Assembly: GCA_025201805.1 (NCBI GenBank)
Contig: MU619396.1
Span: 1 to 64,000 of the forward strand
DNA from: Parasitella parasitica
Taxonomy: Eukaryota; Mucoromycota; Mucoromycetes; Mucorales; Mucoraceae
Length of the DNA: 64,000 bases
Direction of reading: 5' to 3'
Below, piece after piece: positions 11,851-25,124 of this stretch. The notes below the pieces were generated by a model that saw nothing but the letters and a program-made list of their open reading frames with translations, ran no database searches and was not told the DNA's origin. The number at the start of each line of letters is the position of its first letter. Position 1 is the first letter of the stretch. The position numbers and the translations under genes are program-made.

Positions 11851-13169
11851 CACCGTATTGATTCTGAAAAATACTACAAGGAATAATTTCTTATGGTCCG
11901 TATAGGATTGTATGTCTTCTCTCTTTTCTTTTACCTTTGTTTATTTCCAATACATATCTAATTGACAAAATAAACACCAACCACTTTTCAAGTGATCAAG
12001 ATCAAGCAATAGACTTAATAGGCCATAATATCCTATTTTTATCTTTTACCGTTCAAGATTATCATCAGCCTTGGTCTGCACTATCTAATATATTTATATT
12101 TAACATTTGCTTTAAAAATTGGTGAAAGTCGGAACGTCCACTTTTTTTTTTCATTCGTTTGATAGTTTTTGAAATTAATAGGAGCAATTAAACCTTAGTA
12201 GACAAGTCAAGTTGCATTTCTGAGATATAAGCCTTTGAAAGCGCATGACACGAGCCAATGTACATGTAAGGCTGAATTGTATACTACGTACTAGCTGTTT
12301 TACGGTCGCATGTGCAACTTGTGTCATCAGTTCTCATGAGATAATTTGATGCAGTAAGAAGATAATACAGTGGATTTTAGATACATGATGATAGTGGTTT
12401 TAGATACGTAGAATAATCTAACTACAGCCACCATTTGCTTTCAACATGCAATTTTTAATGTGATAGGTATTATGATCTCCATCTGCTAACCGGCTTTACA
12501 TGTCCATAGATGTATTTCGAGTAACACAAATCGTTTCAATTTACGCTACTCTACAGCCGCTCACTAAGTAATCATAGTCAATTGGGCATTATATCAAGGT
12601 GATATCTCTAAACACGGATAGATATCTTTGAGACTTGTTTCATCAAGCAGAAGCAGTTACTCGCTTCCATTGATTCTTCGGTCTTAAAGAATTGAATGCA
12701 TGAATATAACCATCGACACTTCTTAATTTGTGCAATCAAGTGATGTAGTTCGTTTCCCAGTTTAGATTGTACCATTTATACAAAAATTGGGTAGTCTTTG
12801 ATGATCCTTAAAAGTGTGAGCATGAAACTACTGAGCCAAGGAAACACAGATGATGTTGAACAAACTACCAAACACAACATTGGTGACGGAGGTATAGCAT
12901 CTATTTGGAGAAAACAAACAATGACTATACAGGCTGATGACTAGACTTTATTTGTTGTTCATATCATTAATACTGCAATTCGGGAAAAGGGGAACGGGGA
13001 TGAGAAGCCTAATCTGAAAACGCATTGTCTTTCAAATCGTCTGTTTTTTTTAATTAACAAGGATCTTGTTTGTTTTCTTGGCCTCCCCTCTTTCTTTTTT
13101 TTTTTTTACGTTTTTTTCCCCTCCCCCTTCTTTTTTTTTTTTTTTTTTCTCTTATCCTAATTTCTTATC

Positions 13170-14813
13170 ATGTTTAGACGCGGAAGTGCAAACGAGGGCG
13201 GCGACCCAGATTGTACCGAAGACCTCGAAAATGAATCCAAAAGTATACTTATGGGTATCATCAGCCAATTGAGAAAAGACATGGATTTGCATAGAGTCAC
13301 TTTACCTACATTCGTCCTTGAACCACGATCAATGCTTGAGCGAGTAACTGACTTCATGAGTCATCCTGAATTGTTGATAGAGTAAGTTTTATGACTACTG
13401 CAACTATCACAAAGCTCCCAAAACCTAATATTGTATCAGAGCAAGCACAAAGCCTGATCCTCTAGAAAGATTCCTGGGCGTCGTTCGTTATTTTTTATCG
13501 GGATGGCATATCAAGCCAAAGGTAACTAAATAGCAGTACTATTTATTTCCTCATATGAAGTCATAACACACTTTTATATAGGGAGTAAAGAAACCCTACA
13601 ATCCTGTATTAGGCGAAATATTCAGGTGCAAATATAATTACAGTAATGGCACGGAAGCAATATACGTTGCCGAGCAAGTGTGCCATCACCCTCCCATCTC
13701 GGCCTATTATTATGGTAGTCCTGAAAATGGAGTTTACATTCAAGGCGATCTTCGACCAAAATCTAAATTTCTCGGAAACAGTGCCGCAACGTTGATGGAA
13801 GGCGAGAATCATATCATCTTTACAGATCTGCACAATGAAAGATATGATATCACTATGCCAAATGTCTATGCAAAGGGAATATTAAGTAAGTGAATCAGTT
13901 TTGATCAATAGGACGGAAGTTGACTCTTTTCTGAAATCAGTCGGTAAAATGGTTTTAGAGTTGGGCGATAGCTGTCAAGTTCGGTGTCGAACAAGTGATT
14001 TGTTATGTGAGCTTGATTTTAAAACCAAGGTAAAGGCTGCAAACAAGTAACTTTATGGTGTATTGAAATAAGTTGCCGATATAATAGGGATTCTTTTCAG
14101 GTGAATACAATTCTGTTTCAGGAAAAGTCAAAAAGGAATCAACGGGTGAAGTGCTTTACGAGATATCTGGTCAATGGTCTAGTAAAGTTTACATCAAGAT
14201 GGCCAAGGTATGTACATTTACATTTGCAATCTAAAAGTATTGAATTACAGTCATTAACAATGGTGCTAGGCTTCCAACAAGAACCTGTTTTTCGACGTGG
14301 AAGCATCCACAATACATCCCAAAGTGGTGCGAGGAATCGATGAGCAAGAACCATTAGAGTCTAGAAGGTATTGTATTAAAAATCGGTTGAATTTACAGTG
14401 TGATTGATCCTAGTTCATAAAGACTCTGGTCCAAGGTCACATCAGCCATTCTCGACAGAGACATGGATACAGCAACTTCTGAAAAGACACGTATAGAAGA
14501 TAAACAGCGTGAAGAAACCAAACAACGGGAGGCGCAATGTAAAAAATTCAACTCACGATTTTTCAATGTAGTTGATGGTGATCAGTTTGAATTTAAGGGA
14601 ATTGCAAAGTAAGTTCAGTATAAGGCAATTTTGTGAGACGCACAGTAAACTGAAAGATACTTTAGTTTTGACTACCAGAATAAGAGTAAAGCCAAGAGCG
14701 AATTGGAGAATGCTATATTTCCTCCCTTGGCCACTACTTCCCAGTCGGCTCAACCTTCACCAACCACTAGCATAAAAAATGCTAATAATAGAAGCATATC
14801 TACAGCCTATTGA
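13170..14813 (+). CDS. Oxysterol-binding protein, OSH4/KES1-like lipid transfer protein
   Basis: Eight exons (13170-13381, 13440-13521, 13582-13885, 13941-14029, 14088-14207, 14270-14367, 14423-14608, 14666-14813) give 412 residues, about the length of yeast Osh4 (434). It is essentially a bare ORD domain with no PH or ankyrin part. The lid and tunnel region has LPTFVLEPRS near residue 50, then KPYNPVLGE, the ORP signature EQVCHHPP (129-136; the canonical Ser is Cys here), and a WSKVT plus C-terminal amphipathic helix. ORD proteins exchange sterol and PI4P between membranes. The C-terminal 35 residues are low-complexity and Ser/Ala/Asn rich. Confidence 0.92.
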
Positions 14814-15016
14814 ATATACGAGTTTATCGTAAAAATCAAGAATACCTACGTTTAAATCCTTCAAAATGAATAAATTTAAATTCTTTGACACGATTGTAAC
14901 ATATGTTGCAGAGGTTGCAACAAGATATATCGAAAATGCATGGCCCAAATAAAAATTCACTGTTTATTAGGGTCATCATAACTGAATAAGTATCAACTAC
15001 AGTATAGTTATTCTCG

Positions 15017-15753
15017 TTAAAAAACAACTCGCCATCTGTCATTCTCATCAGGACCATCACCATAGCAAGTGACTTCGTTATGTTCTTCAGTAAGAAGCTC
15101 ATCATGACTATGTCTATACATAAAATAGGTTGTAAGTCCATAGTAGGTATAACACTTGATAGAAACTTTGGAAAATTTACTTACAAAGTCAATCCTGTAT
15201 TTTTATGACGGAGAAAAAATGAGCGACCTGTATACCATGTCTGCACGATTTCAAATGTGTCAGGGATGTCTCAAAGGAGATGTATAAATTATGGAAAGCA
15301 CTGTATACTTACACGATCATCAAGGCTAAAATTTTCGTTCTCATCTTCATCAAAAGTCCACTGCTCAACAATCCATTCATCATTCTCATCGCTGGTATCA
15401 TCATCTCCGTGACAAGTAACTTCTTGTTGGTCAGTGATGGGGCTCGCAATGTCAGCATGCGAGTGAAGATGAGCTCCAGTAACCAAATGTTTGAGACGAA
15501 TAACGTCACCAAAATTGACCTCAACATCACCTTCAATGTCTTCCCCAATAGGAGGAATCACAATAAAAGAAGTTTCTTCAGAAGACTCCCAACCGCCAGC
15601 ATAGACTATTTGTTGTCCGCTACCATTTTCATAGTAGCTGTCTGCAACAGAGGCTAGATAACGACCAGTCATGTTGTGCTTTAAAGAGATAAGATTCCCA
15701 AAAATAATGGGCCCATCGGCCTCAGAGTCTGTATAAAACTTAACCGTCAGCAT
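15017..15753 (-). CDS. MIR-domain protein
   Basis: Exons 15753-15315, 15269-15185 and 15113-15017 give 206 residues. Three to four MIR-type units are visible, each with an L(K/R)H..TG.YL(A/H)S or LRHKNTG.TLHSH signature followed by an EVTCYGD-like strand and a Trp. MIR modules form a beta-trefoil found in protein O-mannosyltransferases, SDF2 and ryanodine/IP3 receptors. There is no signal peptide and no transferase part, so this is a stand-alone MIR protein of unknown function. The donor after 15315 (gtgtaa) was chosen over the adjacent gtaagt because only it keeps phase. It converges with the OSH4-like gene. Confidence 0.75.
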
Positions 15754-15990
15754 GTATAGCACCTAGTATATTTTAAAAGTATTACCGGACATTATGTCAA
15801 TGTAGTTGTCAATACACAGAAAAGATTGAAAGTGAGCCTCTTAATTCATGGCTCCTTTTATATCTTCCATTATGAACAAGTGTTACAAACGAACGTATAG
15901 TGTACAAATGTAGAATACAAGAATCGGAGCAGGTCCCGAAATAATCTGAACTGCCCCCCCCACCAACATTTTTTTTTTTTTTTTTTTTTT

Positions 15991-16000
15991 NNNNNNNNNN
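15991..16000. other. Assembly gap (10 N)
   Basis: Ten N bases follow a run of about 20 T. This is probably a placeholder for a collapsed homopolymer or unresolved gap in the IWS1-MIR intergenic region. Confidence 0.98.
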
Positions 16001-16082
16001 ATTCAGGGCACAAAAAACGAGGAATGAGGGAATATCTTGTATTGAACAGATCGAATTATTTACATTTACAAAGGTAATAGCA

Positions 16083-17637
16083 TTAAAAAGACATTCCCTT
16101 TCCTTCAATAGAAACCTTGGGTGTAGATCTCTTGGGACCTGTTTTGATAGAACGCATCTTATTCTTTAATCTTCTGAAGGTATTATCAGGCTATGAACAG
16201 AATATTAGCAAGCAATCATATGCAATTCTTAAATCAAATCGACGTACTCGAGAATTTCTGTTTTTATCAGTTCTAACTGTGCTTTGAGGAGCGACATCAT
16301 AATCTGCAGCGACAGCTTGGGGGACTCGAACGAAATGTCTATTCTCATGTCTATTTGGTAATAATCAAGTTAATGATTGAAGACTTCATTTTGTTATACA
16401 TAGGATAACTTGCCTGTCTTCCTCTGGTTCTTCAGCAGGACGCCTGTATCTCTTTTTCTGATGAAGTCTATTAAGGAGCATTACCACCATATTTCCTATT
16501 AACCGTATGCATAATCACTTACGCATCTTCTTGTCTGTACTCCTGAACGGCCGGGCGACGTTCTTTATAATTTTCACTACGCTTGATAACCAATCTACTC
16601 CATTTGGCAACTAATTGATCGGCCTTTCTCTTCATGGTTGGCTCAATACGAGGTGATTTGGTATAGAAATAAACAATCTTTCCAACACCACTTTCACGCA
16701 AATGGTCACCTGCGATGGGAAGCTTATCCAAAACGTCAAGCATTTCACTTTGAATGTCCAAACTAGGCAAAGAACGATCAGGTAAAGGCTCAAGCCATTG
16801 CCTAATCACATCTAAAAGGCCATTATCCAAAATAGCATCTTGTAAATGTTTGCTGTACGAAAAATGTTACTCATGGCAATCAAAGTCAATAATAATAAAA
16901 ATCATACTTTGTCAACATGGTTGTAACCTCTCCCAACATCTTAAGCTTTGCTACCGCAGCTCTTCTCTCTCCATTGGCAACAGAATCTTCCTCTGAGGCA
17001 TTTCTCATACGTTCTCTTAAATTAGATAATTCTTCATCCATAGAACTTTCAAGGTCTTCGCCATCCTGTTTCTTTCTCTTCTTTTTTCCACCTTTCAAAG
17101 CTTTAGCAAACTCTCTATCAATCTCATCTCTCAAAGCTAAATTGAATTAAAAAACAAAATCTTTTGTGATGAAACATCGCAATCAACCATACCTTGACGA
17201 GGATCAATAGGCCCCTCCTCTTCTTCTTCAGGATTATCGGTATTACGGCGAGGTGAGGAATTCTTCATCTCACGAATTTCACGACGAACCTCCTCCAAAC
17301 GGGCGTTTTCCTCTTCATCCAAATCTCTTTGTTTCTTTTTAAAAGAAGGAAGTTTTGTAATAGGTTTTGGCGCTCCCTCTTCTTCGATATGAGTTGGTCT
17401 GGCTGTTTCCTCGGTGTCAGAAGCTAGCATTTAATCATTAATAACTGTGATATCTCTAGATTTGATTGTTTTACATGATACCTTGATCACCATCAAGATC
17501 ACTCATTTCCTCTTCTTCTTCGCTGGAGCCAAATAGCTTCTCTTGATTCTTTATAAATTTAAAGTATTATTAATTACAAGTTCATATAGTTAGTCAGCGT
17601 AATGTACCATTGATTCTTCATCATTGTAAGAAGCCAT
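16083..17637 (-). CDS. IWS1: Transcription elongation factor IWS1/Spn1
   Basis: Eight exons (17637-17608, 17548-17482, 17423-17193, 17136-16908, 16852-16523, 16467-16414, 16350-16248, 16190-16083) give 383 residues. The acidic N-terminal third is disordered; residues about 190-300 form the TFIIS N-terminal/LW domain (DNGLLDVIRQWLEPLPDRSLPSL, then LRESGVGKIVYFY), and the basic tail ends KVSIEGKGMSF, typical of Spn1/IWS1. The family binds Spt6 and histones on elongating Pol II. The intron between 16414 and 16350 begins GC rather than GT (AG|gcaagt), a GC-AG intron that keeps phase. Confidence 0.92.
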
Positions 17638-18117
17638 TTTTTGATTTTACAGTTCGAAAATATAATGAGATATACTCGACAGTGTAATGCGAAGGGAAAT
17701 CTCTCCTTCTTCTCAGTGACATCACTTTTATAAGCCTTAACGCAAGCACATATAGTCACTAATACCGTATCATCGGAAGCTCATAGTACAGACTAGATAG
17801 CTCGTGTTCAAGTATTGAGTAACAGTTCTGATACGAAAGTCTGTGTCCCAGCGAAGGGGATCAATATTTGTATCGTTCAAGATGACAGTTTAATAGTTTT
17901 TTGACATGGTAACCAATAAATATTGTATACGTAAATGTCTTCATCAGTGTTGCCATAACAACTCTAAATCATAGTACTAGATTTTGACATTTAATACGCA
18001 AAAGTGCCTCTTTATCCTTCGCACAAAATCCACCCGCCCCCCTCCCCTATACAGAACAGAATTATCAACTATCTCACTGTTTCAACATCGTGCTAAAAAG
18101 GCAACAGCAACATTTTT
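17638..18117. other. Divergent promoter region
   Basis: 480 bp lie between the IWS1 start and a small predicted gene on the other strand. No further coding frame is seen. A C-rich patch (CCCGCCCCCCTCCCC) lies at about 18033-18047. Confidence 0.4.
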
Positions 18118-18345
18118 ATGCCATTAACAGCTTGCTATAGTGATCAAAAAGCTTTCCAACGCTTCGTTCCTTTACCCTTGGAAGCTTTTTCTAAGCCACT
18201 ACCTATTGATAGCAGTAGAGTCGTTGATATTCACATGAAATCCGCATTCTCAGGTAAAAATGCAGATATTGAACTATAGAGCATGTTTTCTTTTTACTCA
18301 TTAGCTGTACCCACTAGCATTTCTTTGTGTATGTATTTAAGATAA
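18118..18345 (+). CDS. Small hypothetical protein (58 aa)
   Basis: Exons 18118-18253 and 18305-18345 join in phase. The first exon gives 45 codons with balanced composition (MPLTACYSDQKAFQRFVPLP...), unlike random AT-rich frames, and ends at a plausible donor (AG|gtaaaa). The second exon is short and ends at TAA; an alternative donor near 18328 could extend it differently. No family was recognised and no membrane segment or targeting signal is obvious. Confidence 0.35.
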
Positions 18346-18566
18346 AATATCCCATTTAGAATTTTAGGTAAAAGGATGCTCTAAGCCACTCAATGGATGA
18401 TCACGTCTAATATACATCTCTAACAAAGTGTCTGTCCGCGTAAAAAGTGAATATGAACGCACAAATGTCATTGATTTTTTTTTATATACTGATCTTTATT
18501 AACAAGCAATAATTGTTGTATAAAAAAAGGTTTCGTTTTAATGTAGATGCTAAATAGTTGCAGCGC

Positions 18567-19037
18567 TTAATCGAAAAGACCGAAGCCCATGTCCTGAAAA
18601 GAAAAGAAAAAAAAAAGCCCATAAATAAACAATAATAATTTACACTTTGCCGAAACTCTTTCCTCAACTTACATCATCAGATTCCTCCTTCTCTTCGGCA
18701 GCAGCTTCCTCAGCGGGAGCATCACCAGAAGCGGCAGCGGCGCCAGATGAGGCAGCAACGGGACCAGCAGAGACAGAGGCGAGCTTGGAAGAACCTTCAG
18801 CAATGGCCTGAAAGAAAAAACGCAAGCGTTTTAGTAAACTTTAGGGAACCAAAATTTATGTCTTGATTTCAATGTTACCTGAGCAGCGGTCTTGCCTTCC
18901 ATGGCCTTGATCAAGGCAGAAAGACGAGATCCATCAACCTCGACACCAACGGTGGTCAAGAGAGACTTGATATCCTCAGCAGAGGGAGTGGCGTTACCAC
19001 CGGCAACGAGAAGAAGATAGGCTGCGAGATGCTTCAT
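18567..19037 (-). CDS. RPP2: 60S acidic ribosomal protein P2
   Basis: Exons 19037-18879, 18807-18673 and 18593-18567 give 106 residues, the usual P2 size. It begins [15 protein letters not shown], the P2 (not P1) dimerisation domain, continues through an Ala-rich hinge and ends [13 protein letters not shown], the conserved acidic tail that recruits elongation factors and is shared by P0, P1 and P2. The last exon encodes only nine codons including the stop, so the functional tail crosses an intron. Confidence 0.97.
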
Positions 19038-19887
19038 TGTCAAATATCAACGGTCAAAAAGAGAGAATGAACATTTGGCTGCAAGGAAAAAAAAATTATT
19101 TATCATAAATTTTTTCTCAAATCAATTCTTTTCATTGGATGCTTTAATTCACGTCATGAGTGACTAGGTAAATATGAAAATCCTGAAGATGTTATGGTAA
19201 GAGATAAACATTCCATTTGATGATGTTTTTTTTATTAAATTGATTGCTGTAGAGATAGTCTTCAACCAGTCATTGTTGTGCGAAACAACCGTTGCTATTT
19301 TTAATTTTCTGTATTTTATCAGATTTAGCTCAGTCCTTAAACATCTAAATGCTTTTATTGCGGATCTGTCTCTCTCTATTTTGCTACTTCGATAACGGAG
19401 TTTCAAGTGGAGCCGAGCGGGATTTTCGGAGTTACAAATACATCGGTTGCTATGATACTTTGGATCGACAACCGTTCAAGCAAGAAAAAAAAGGCATCCT
19501 CTCTCTCTCAAAAAAAAAAAAAAATAATAATAGTGCTGTACACATGGTATAAGTTAATATTTTGATTTATGACAAGAGCAAGAGCTAAAAGTAATTGGGA
19601 GACGGAAAATACTTTAAAGTGAGCATTATGCCTTTTTTTGGTTGTTGTAATGCAAGTTATAGTATTTTGGCTTTTAGTACATTGCATGAAGCTCTTTTAT
19701 TAGATTACTTGTGCGTTTGCATCATAATCGTAATGAACAGAAATCTAGTTCGATATTTTATTGCTCATTCTTATGCCTATTTTAGGAACCGATAGTCACT
19801 TTATTATGTTTTCCATCTACTTGGCATAATCATTTGAAAGGTCGCGTTACCTATTCTTCTCTTTTATCTTTTGATATACTACGAATC
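19038..19887. other. Divergent intergenic region RPP2/DPM2
   Basis: 850 bp with no recognised gene, holding the promoters of the ribosomal P2 gene (leftwards) and DPM2 (rightwards). Homopolymer A runs occur near 19510. Confidence 0.5.
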
Positions 19888-20249
19888 ATGGTAAATTAAA
19901 AAAAAAACCAAGTACAAAATTCAGTTGATTAAATTATGAAATATGTAGGGTTCATCCGATAAAATCTTTGGAGCCACTGCTGTTAGCGCATCACTTTTTA
20001 TTTTCATATACTATTCCACCTGGACCTTTGTAGTGGTAAGCGAATGTGCTAAATGTTGTAGTTTCTTCAATTATACCAACTAACGCACACTAGCCTTTCT
20101 TGAATGAAGATAGTATCCTTCAAAAGTTCTTTCTTCCTTATGAATATGCTATTTACTTGCCTGCCGCTGTTTTAGTTGCAGGAGTTTCTTTCATTACCGC
20201 CTTCTTTGTAAAGACAACATCCCAAAACAAAAGCAAAAAGGCAAAATAG
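19888..20249 (+). CDS. DPM2: Dolichol-phosphate mannose synthase subunit DPM2
   Basis: Exons 19888-19890, 19949-20035 and 20094-20249 give 81 residues, the normal DPM2 length. Two membrane hairpins are visible: AVSASLFIFIYYSTWTFVV then PFLNED...FFLPYEYAIYLPAAVLVAG, matching the family pattern YY..W....PF....H..FLP..YA. DPM2 is a small ER membrane subunit that stabilises the dolichol-phosphate mannose synthase and the first step of GPI synthesis in animals and many fungi; S. cerevisiae lacks it. The first coding exon is just the ATG, since no in-frame Met exists downstream of the acceptor. Confidence 0.88.
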
Positions 20250-20876
20250 ATACAATGCTCTGTATAACACACGCTCGCAATTACACACAAACTACAGATA
20301 AAAAATAAAGCATTTTCTTTTACATATCCTTACGTGATAGTTTGACATTGGAATTTACTGATGTTTCCTCTGATCATTGGCCAAGGATCAACGACGTTTT
20401 TATTAGTTGATGTGTGGCAGAATCAGATTGATTACAAGAGAAATGTAACACAATTGAGCTTGGTAGTCAGTTATTTTTACATTGAATACTAGTATTATAC
20501 AATTCTGTTTGTAATTTGCATCATTGCTTATCAGGTTCTTAAGTTTTTCAAACCTGATTTGAACTAAATAGTTTGTCTCTGCATACAGCTGTCTATTGCA
20601 GAAATAAGGCACTGTCGTGACTCGAGAAAACTATGTCCCATTTTTTTTTTTTTTTTTTTCATCTGTGGTGCAAGTAGTCGTAATTAGGGTTACTTTTGAA
20701 CCGCTGCGACCTTTTGGTTTTTATTATTGAATTATTGAATTATTGAATCTTGTAAGAGTAATCCCATGTTTCAACTAGGTTTTTATTCTGACAGAAATGA
20801 AAAAAAAAGCTTTTTTTTTTTTACATCTGAACTTTTTAGAGCAGTTTACGAATTCCAAATACTTACTGAATCAAAG
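20250..20876. other. Intergenic, no gene seen
   Basis: The DPM2 3' flank and RPC40 promoter. It contains T homopolymers at about 20641-20659 and 20811-20821 and a short ATTGAATT repetition near 20727-20746. No coding frame. Confidence 0.5.
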
Positions 20877-22248
20877 ATGAAAGACGCAACTCTTCCCGAA
20901 AACGTTGAGCTTTTGCGTACCCGTGTTGTAGTGGAAAAAGATAGAGTTTACAGTGTTAGTAATTTATAACATATCCCAACATTTGACCTCAAGAAAATCC
21001 AAATGTCTTATGATTGCTTTGAATTTTAGGTCAGTGGAAGTGATTATCCTAACCAATATCGTGGAATAAGTAATACATTTGACCTAGAGGAATTCAAAAA
21101 GGTAGGCGAGTGTGTTTTCTATCCTTTAGATAGATCACGATTTCTGACGAGATGACTTTTGGGCTTATTGTAGAATTTCAATGTCAAAATCCAACGTTTA
21201 TCCCAACACAGCGTTGAATTTGATCTGATTGGCATTGACGCGTCCATCGCCAATGCTTTCCGTCGCATTATGATATCCGAGGTAAAATGGAGAAGGCAGT
21301 TTGATGAATAGGGTATTGATAAAAATGGGCGAAATCTAGGTTCCTACAATGGCAATTGAAAAAGTATACGTTATGAACAACACCTCCATCATTCAAGATG
21401 AAGTTGTAGCACATCGTTTGGGTTTGATTCCCATCAAGGCTGATCCTCTTGAGTTTGACTACATGACCGAGGATGGCGGGCCCACTGACCTCAATACACT
21501 TGTTTTCAAGTTGAAAAAAAGATGTGAATTCAATCCTGAAGCTGCAGCTGATGAAACTGACCCTAGCAAGAAATATATCAACAGTTTTGGTAAGTTTATA
21601 TTTTCTTCAAGTGGATACTAGACATTAACTGTGTGTATTTGCAGTCTATTCTAGTGATTTAATTTGGGAGCCCAAGGGAAATCAAGAAGAGAAATTTGGC
21701 GATAATCCTCCACGACCTGTTCATGACGATATCGTCATTGCCAAATTAAGACCTGGGCAAGAGATGGAAATGGAATTACATTGCCAAAAGGGCATAGGAA
21801 GAGAGCATGCTAAATGGTCGCCTGTAGCCACAGCATCATATCGTATTTTACCCGAAATCACCATTTTGGAGCCCATTACAGGCCAAGATGCTGAAGATTT
21901 CAAGAACTGTTTTGTTGATGGTGTCGTTGAAGTTGTAAAGGAAAATGGCGTAAAGACTGCCAAAGTAGTCAACGCCCGTAAAGATACAGTCAGTAGAGAG
22001 GTTTTGCGACATTCTAAATTTGATGGCAAGGTTCGTCTAACTCGTGTCCGTGATCATTTCATTTGTAAGTGTGCGTACGATTGGTTTAGAGTACTATTCC
22101 ACTAATTCAATCCATCATAGTCAATGTTGAAACTTCTGGTATCATCCCAGCCGAACAGATTTTTCTTTCAGCACTTGATGTTTTTATGGATAAGATCAAA
22201 GATATACAGCCGCTTGTTGACCGTGTTGTGTCGAACGAAATTGCTTAA
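20877..22248 (+). CDS. RPC40: RNA polymerases I and III shared subunit RPAC1 (Rpc40)
   Basis: Exons 20877-20954, 21030-21101, 21174-21281, 21340-21589, 21645-22064 and 22121-22248 give 351 residues (yeast Rpc40 is 335). Alpha-like motifs are clear: [66 protein letters not shown], then an insertion and [16 protein letters not shown]. It is the counterpart of bacterial alpha and pairs with Rpc19 in assembly of Pol I and Pol III. The start at 20877 is the first ATG in frame after the T-rich leader. Confidence 0.95.
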
Positions 22249-22788
22249 GTAACATTTATATATTTGCATCTCTCTTTCTTTTTCCCTTTATTATTACATA
22301 ACCACTACATCTTGTTCCTTGTCTTTCTATAAAGCAACATGCCAATCGATTGTGTTGATTTAATTTTTTTTTTATTTTTTTTTTTTAGAATAAAATGTTT
22401 AAAGTGTATATTAACATGAGGTTGCGTTTTTGGAACGATACTACTTCTTGCTGCATATACGATAAATTTCGAGATAGCCTACGTAAACTGTCATTGATGA
22501 TCGAACCAAGGTCCTGTGACACCCATACATTTGCATATTATGTATCTATATTGGATCAAAAATGCTAATATGCACTAGCTGATCTTTTTATCATATCGAA
22601 ACCGGTGAGAAGGCATACCATATTCGAGGAGTTGTGCATATTTGCTTAGGTACCATAGTATCTGGTTTTGAACTATAGATATGTCAAATAAAAAAATAGC
22701 CAACGCTTTGGTTTATTTAATAAATTTCATTATGCAGCAAAATTTGCTTACAACATGCGATAGCTCTTTACTGCATTTATCTTTTTAT
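22249..22788. other. Convergent 3' region RPC40/DAHP synthase
   Basis: 540 bp between two stop codons, with T-rich runs typical of 3' untranslated and polyadenylation regions. No gene seen. Confidence 0.5.
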
Positions 22789-24051
<1,263 letters not shown>

Positions 24052-24262
24052 TTTTTTTTTGTTTAGAAAAGAGAGAGAAAGAGAAGGGAGCGATGCATTG
24101 GAAATATCGCTACAACATAGGCATTTTATTTGTTTGCTGCATTGGCTGTATGATAGCATTTGACAACATTTAGATACCCGAACGTAAGAGAAGAGACTTG
24201 TTTTTTTTTTTTCTTGCTATACAAACAATTTTTGAATGTTGTCATTGTTTCCCATTTTACAA

Positions 24263-25124
24263 ATGATACCAACACCGGACTTGTCTCATATAAACAGGGA
24301 AGATTACGATAAAGTTTATGAACCAGCAGGTAGGCTATGCCCGAAAGAAGACCACTCAAGCACTGGCAACATATTGACTGTGCTATAGAGGACACATTTT
24401 TACTGTTGGACGCATTGGAAGACGACGAAGAGCTGATTCAGCAACTTAAACCTCGTGTTTGTCTGGAGATCGGGTAGCAAATCCTAAAATCAACGCTAGC
24501 ACATGAAAACTGAAGCAGCTTTAGATCTGGATCTGGATGTGTTACTGCCTTACTAGCCAAGATTGTTGGAAACAAGAATGCTGGTAAAAGTCTGTGCTCG
24601 ATAAACATGCTATTTTTGCCTAACATTTTTGAAAGTATTTTTAACCACTGACATCAACGGATTTGCTTGTGAAACAACTAAACAAACAGGTCTTCATAAC
24701 GGAATTACGCAAATCGAGCCTCTCAGGACATCTCTCGTCGATGGCATCATGCCCAGATTAAAGAACTGCATTGACATTCTATGTTTCAATCCACCGTACG
24801 TGGTGACAACCCACGAAGAAGTGGGCAGTTTTGGAATTGAGGCATCGTGGGCAGGTGGCATTGATGGTAGAGAGGTCATTGATCAATTACTACCGTTAGT
24901 CAAGGTGAGCCTCGGTGTTATACGTAGAATACGTCATTTACCCCCAAGATGTGGATTAGGACATTTTATCTCCAAATGGCATATTTTATTTGCTGTTGAT
25001 CAACGAAAACAAGCCTGATCAAGTAGTGCAATTAATGAAAGAAGCTTATAAAATGGATGCGAAAATTATCATGGAGCGACGTGCTGGTAGGGAGAGACAG
25101 TTTATTGTAAAAATCACCCACTAG
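24263..25124 (+). CDS. MTQ2: eRF1 glutamine methyltransferase MTQ2 (N6AMT1/HemK2 homolog)
   Basis: Exons 24263-24329, 24389-24473, 24525-24583, 24636-24904 and 24960-25124 give 214 residues, as in yeast Mtq2 (221). It has VYEPAEDTFLLLDALE at the N-terminus, the SAM motif LEIGSGSGCVTALLA, TDINGFA (acidic residue after motif II) and the catalytic NPPY in CFNPPYVVT. The enzyme methylates the GGQ glutamine of release factor eRF1 together with the zinc-finger partner Trm112, which is not in this window. The third exon acceptor at 24523-24524 was chosen because it alone gives the glycine-rich loop. Confidence 0.93.

Larger units (their letters stand above)
8213..13169. other. 5 kb gene-poor AT-rich region with diverged repeats
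   Basis: No frame here looks coding: the longest open frames are short, AT-driven and lack family motifs. The region contains homopolymer T runs (about 8661-8690 and 13088-13149) and three related segments listed separately. It looks like decayed transposable-element or duplicated noncoding DNA, but no transposase or reverse transcriptase remnant was recognised. The pyrimidine-rich block just before 13170 probably belongs to the promoter or 5' leader of the sterol carrier gene. Confidence 0.6.

Noticed and set aside
15280-15657. 125-codon plus-strand frame within the MIR gene
   Set aside because: It is antisense to clear MIR repeats and has no motif of its own.
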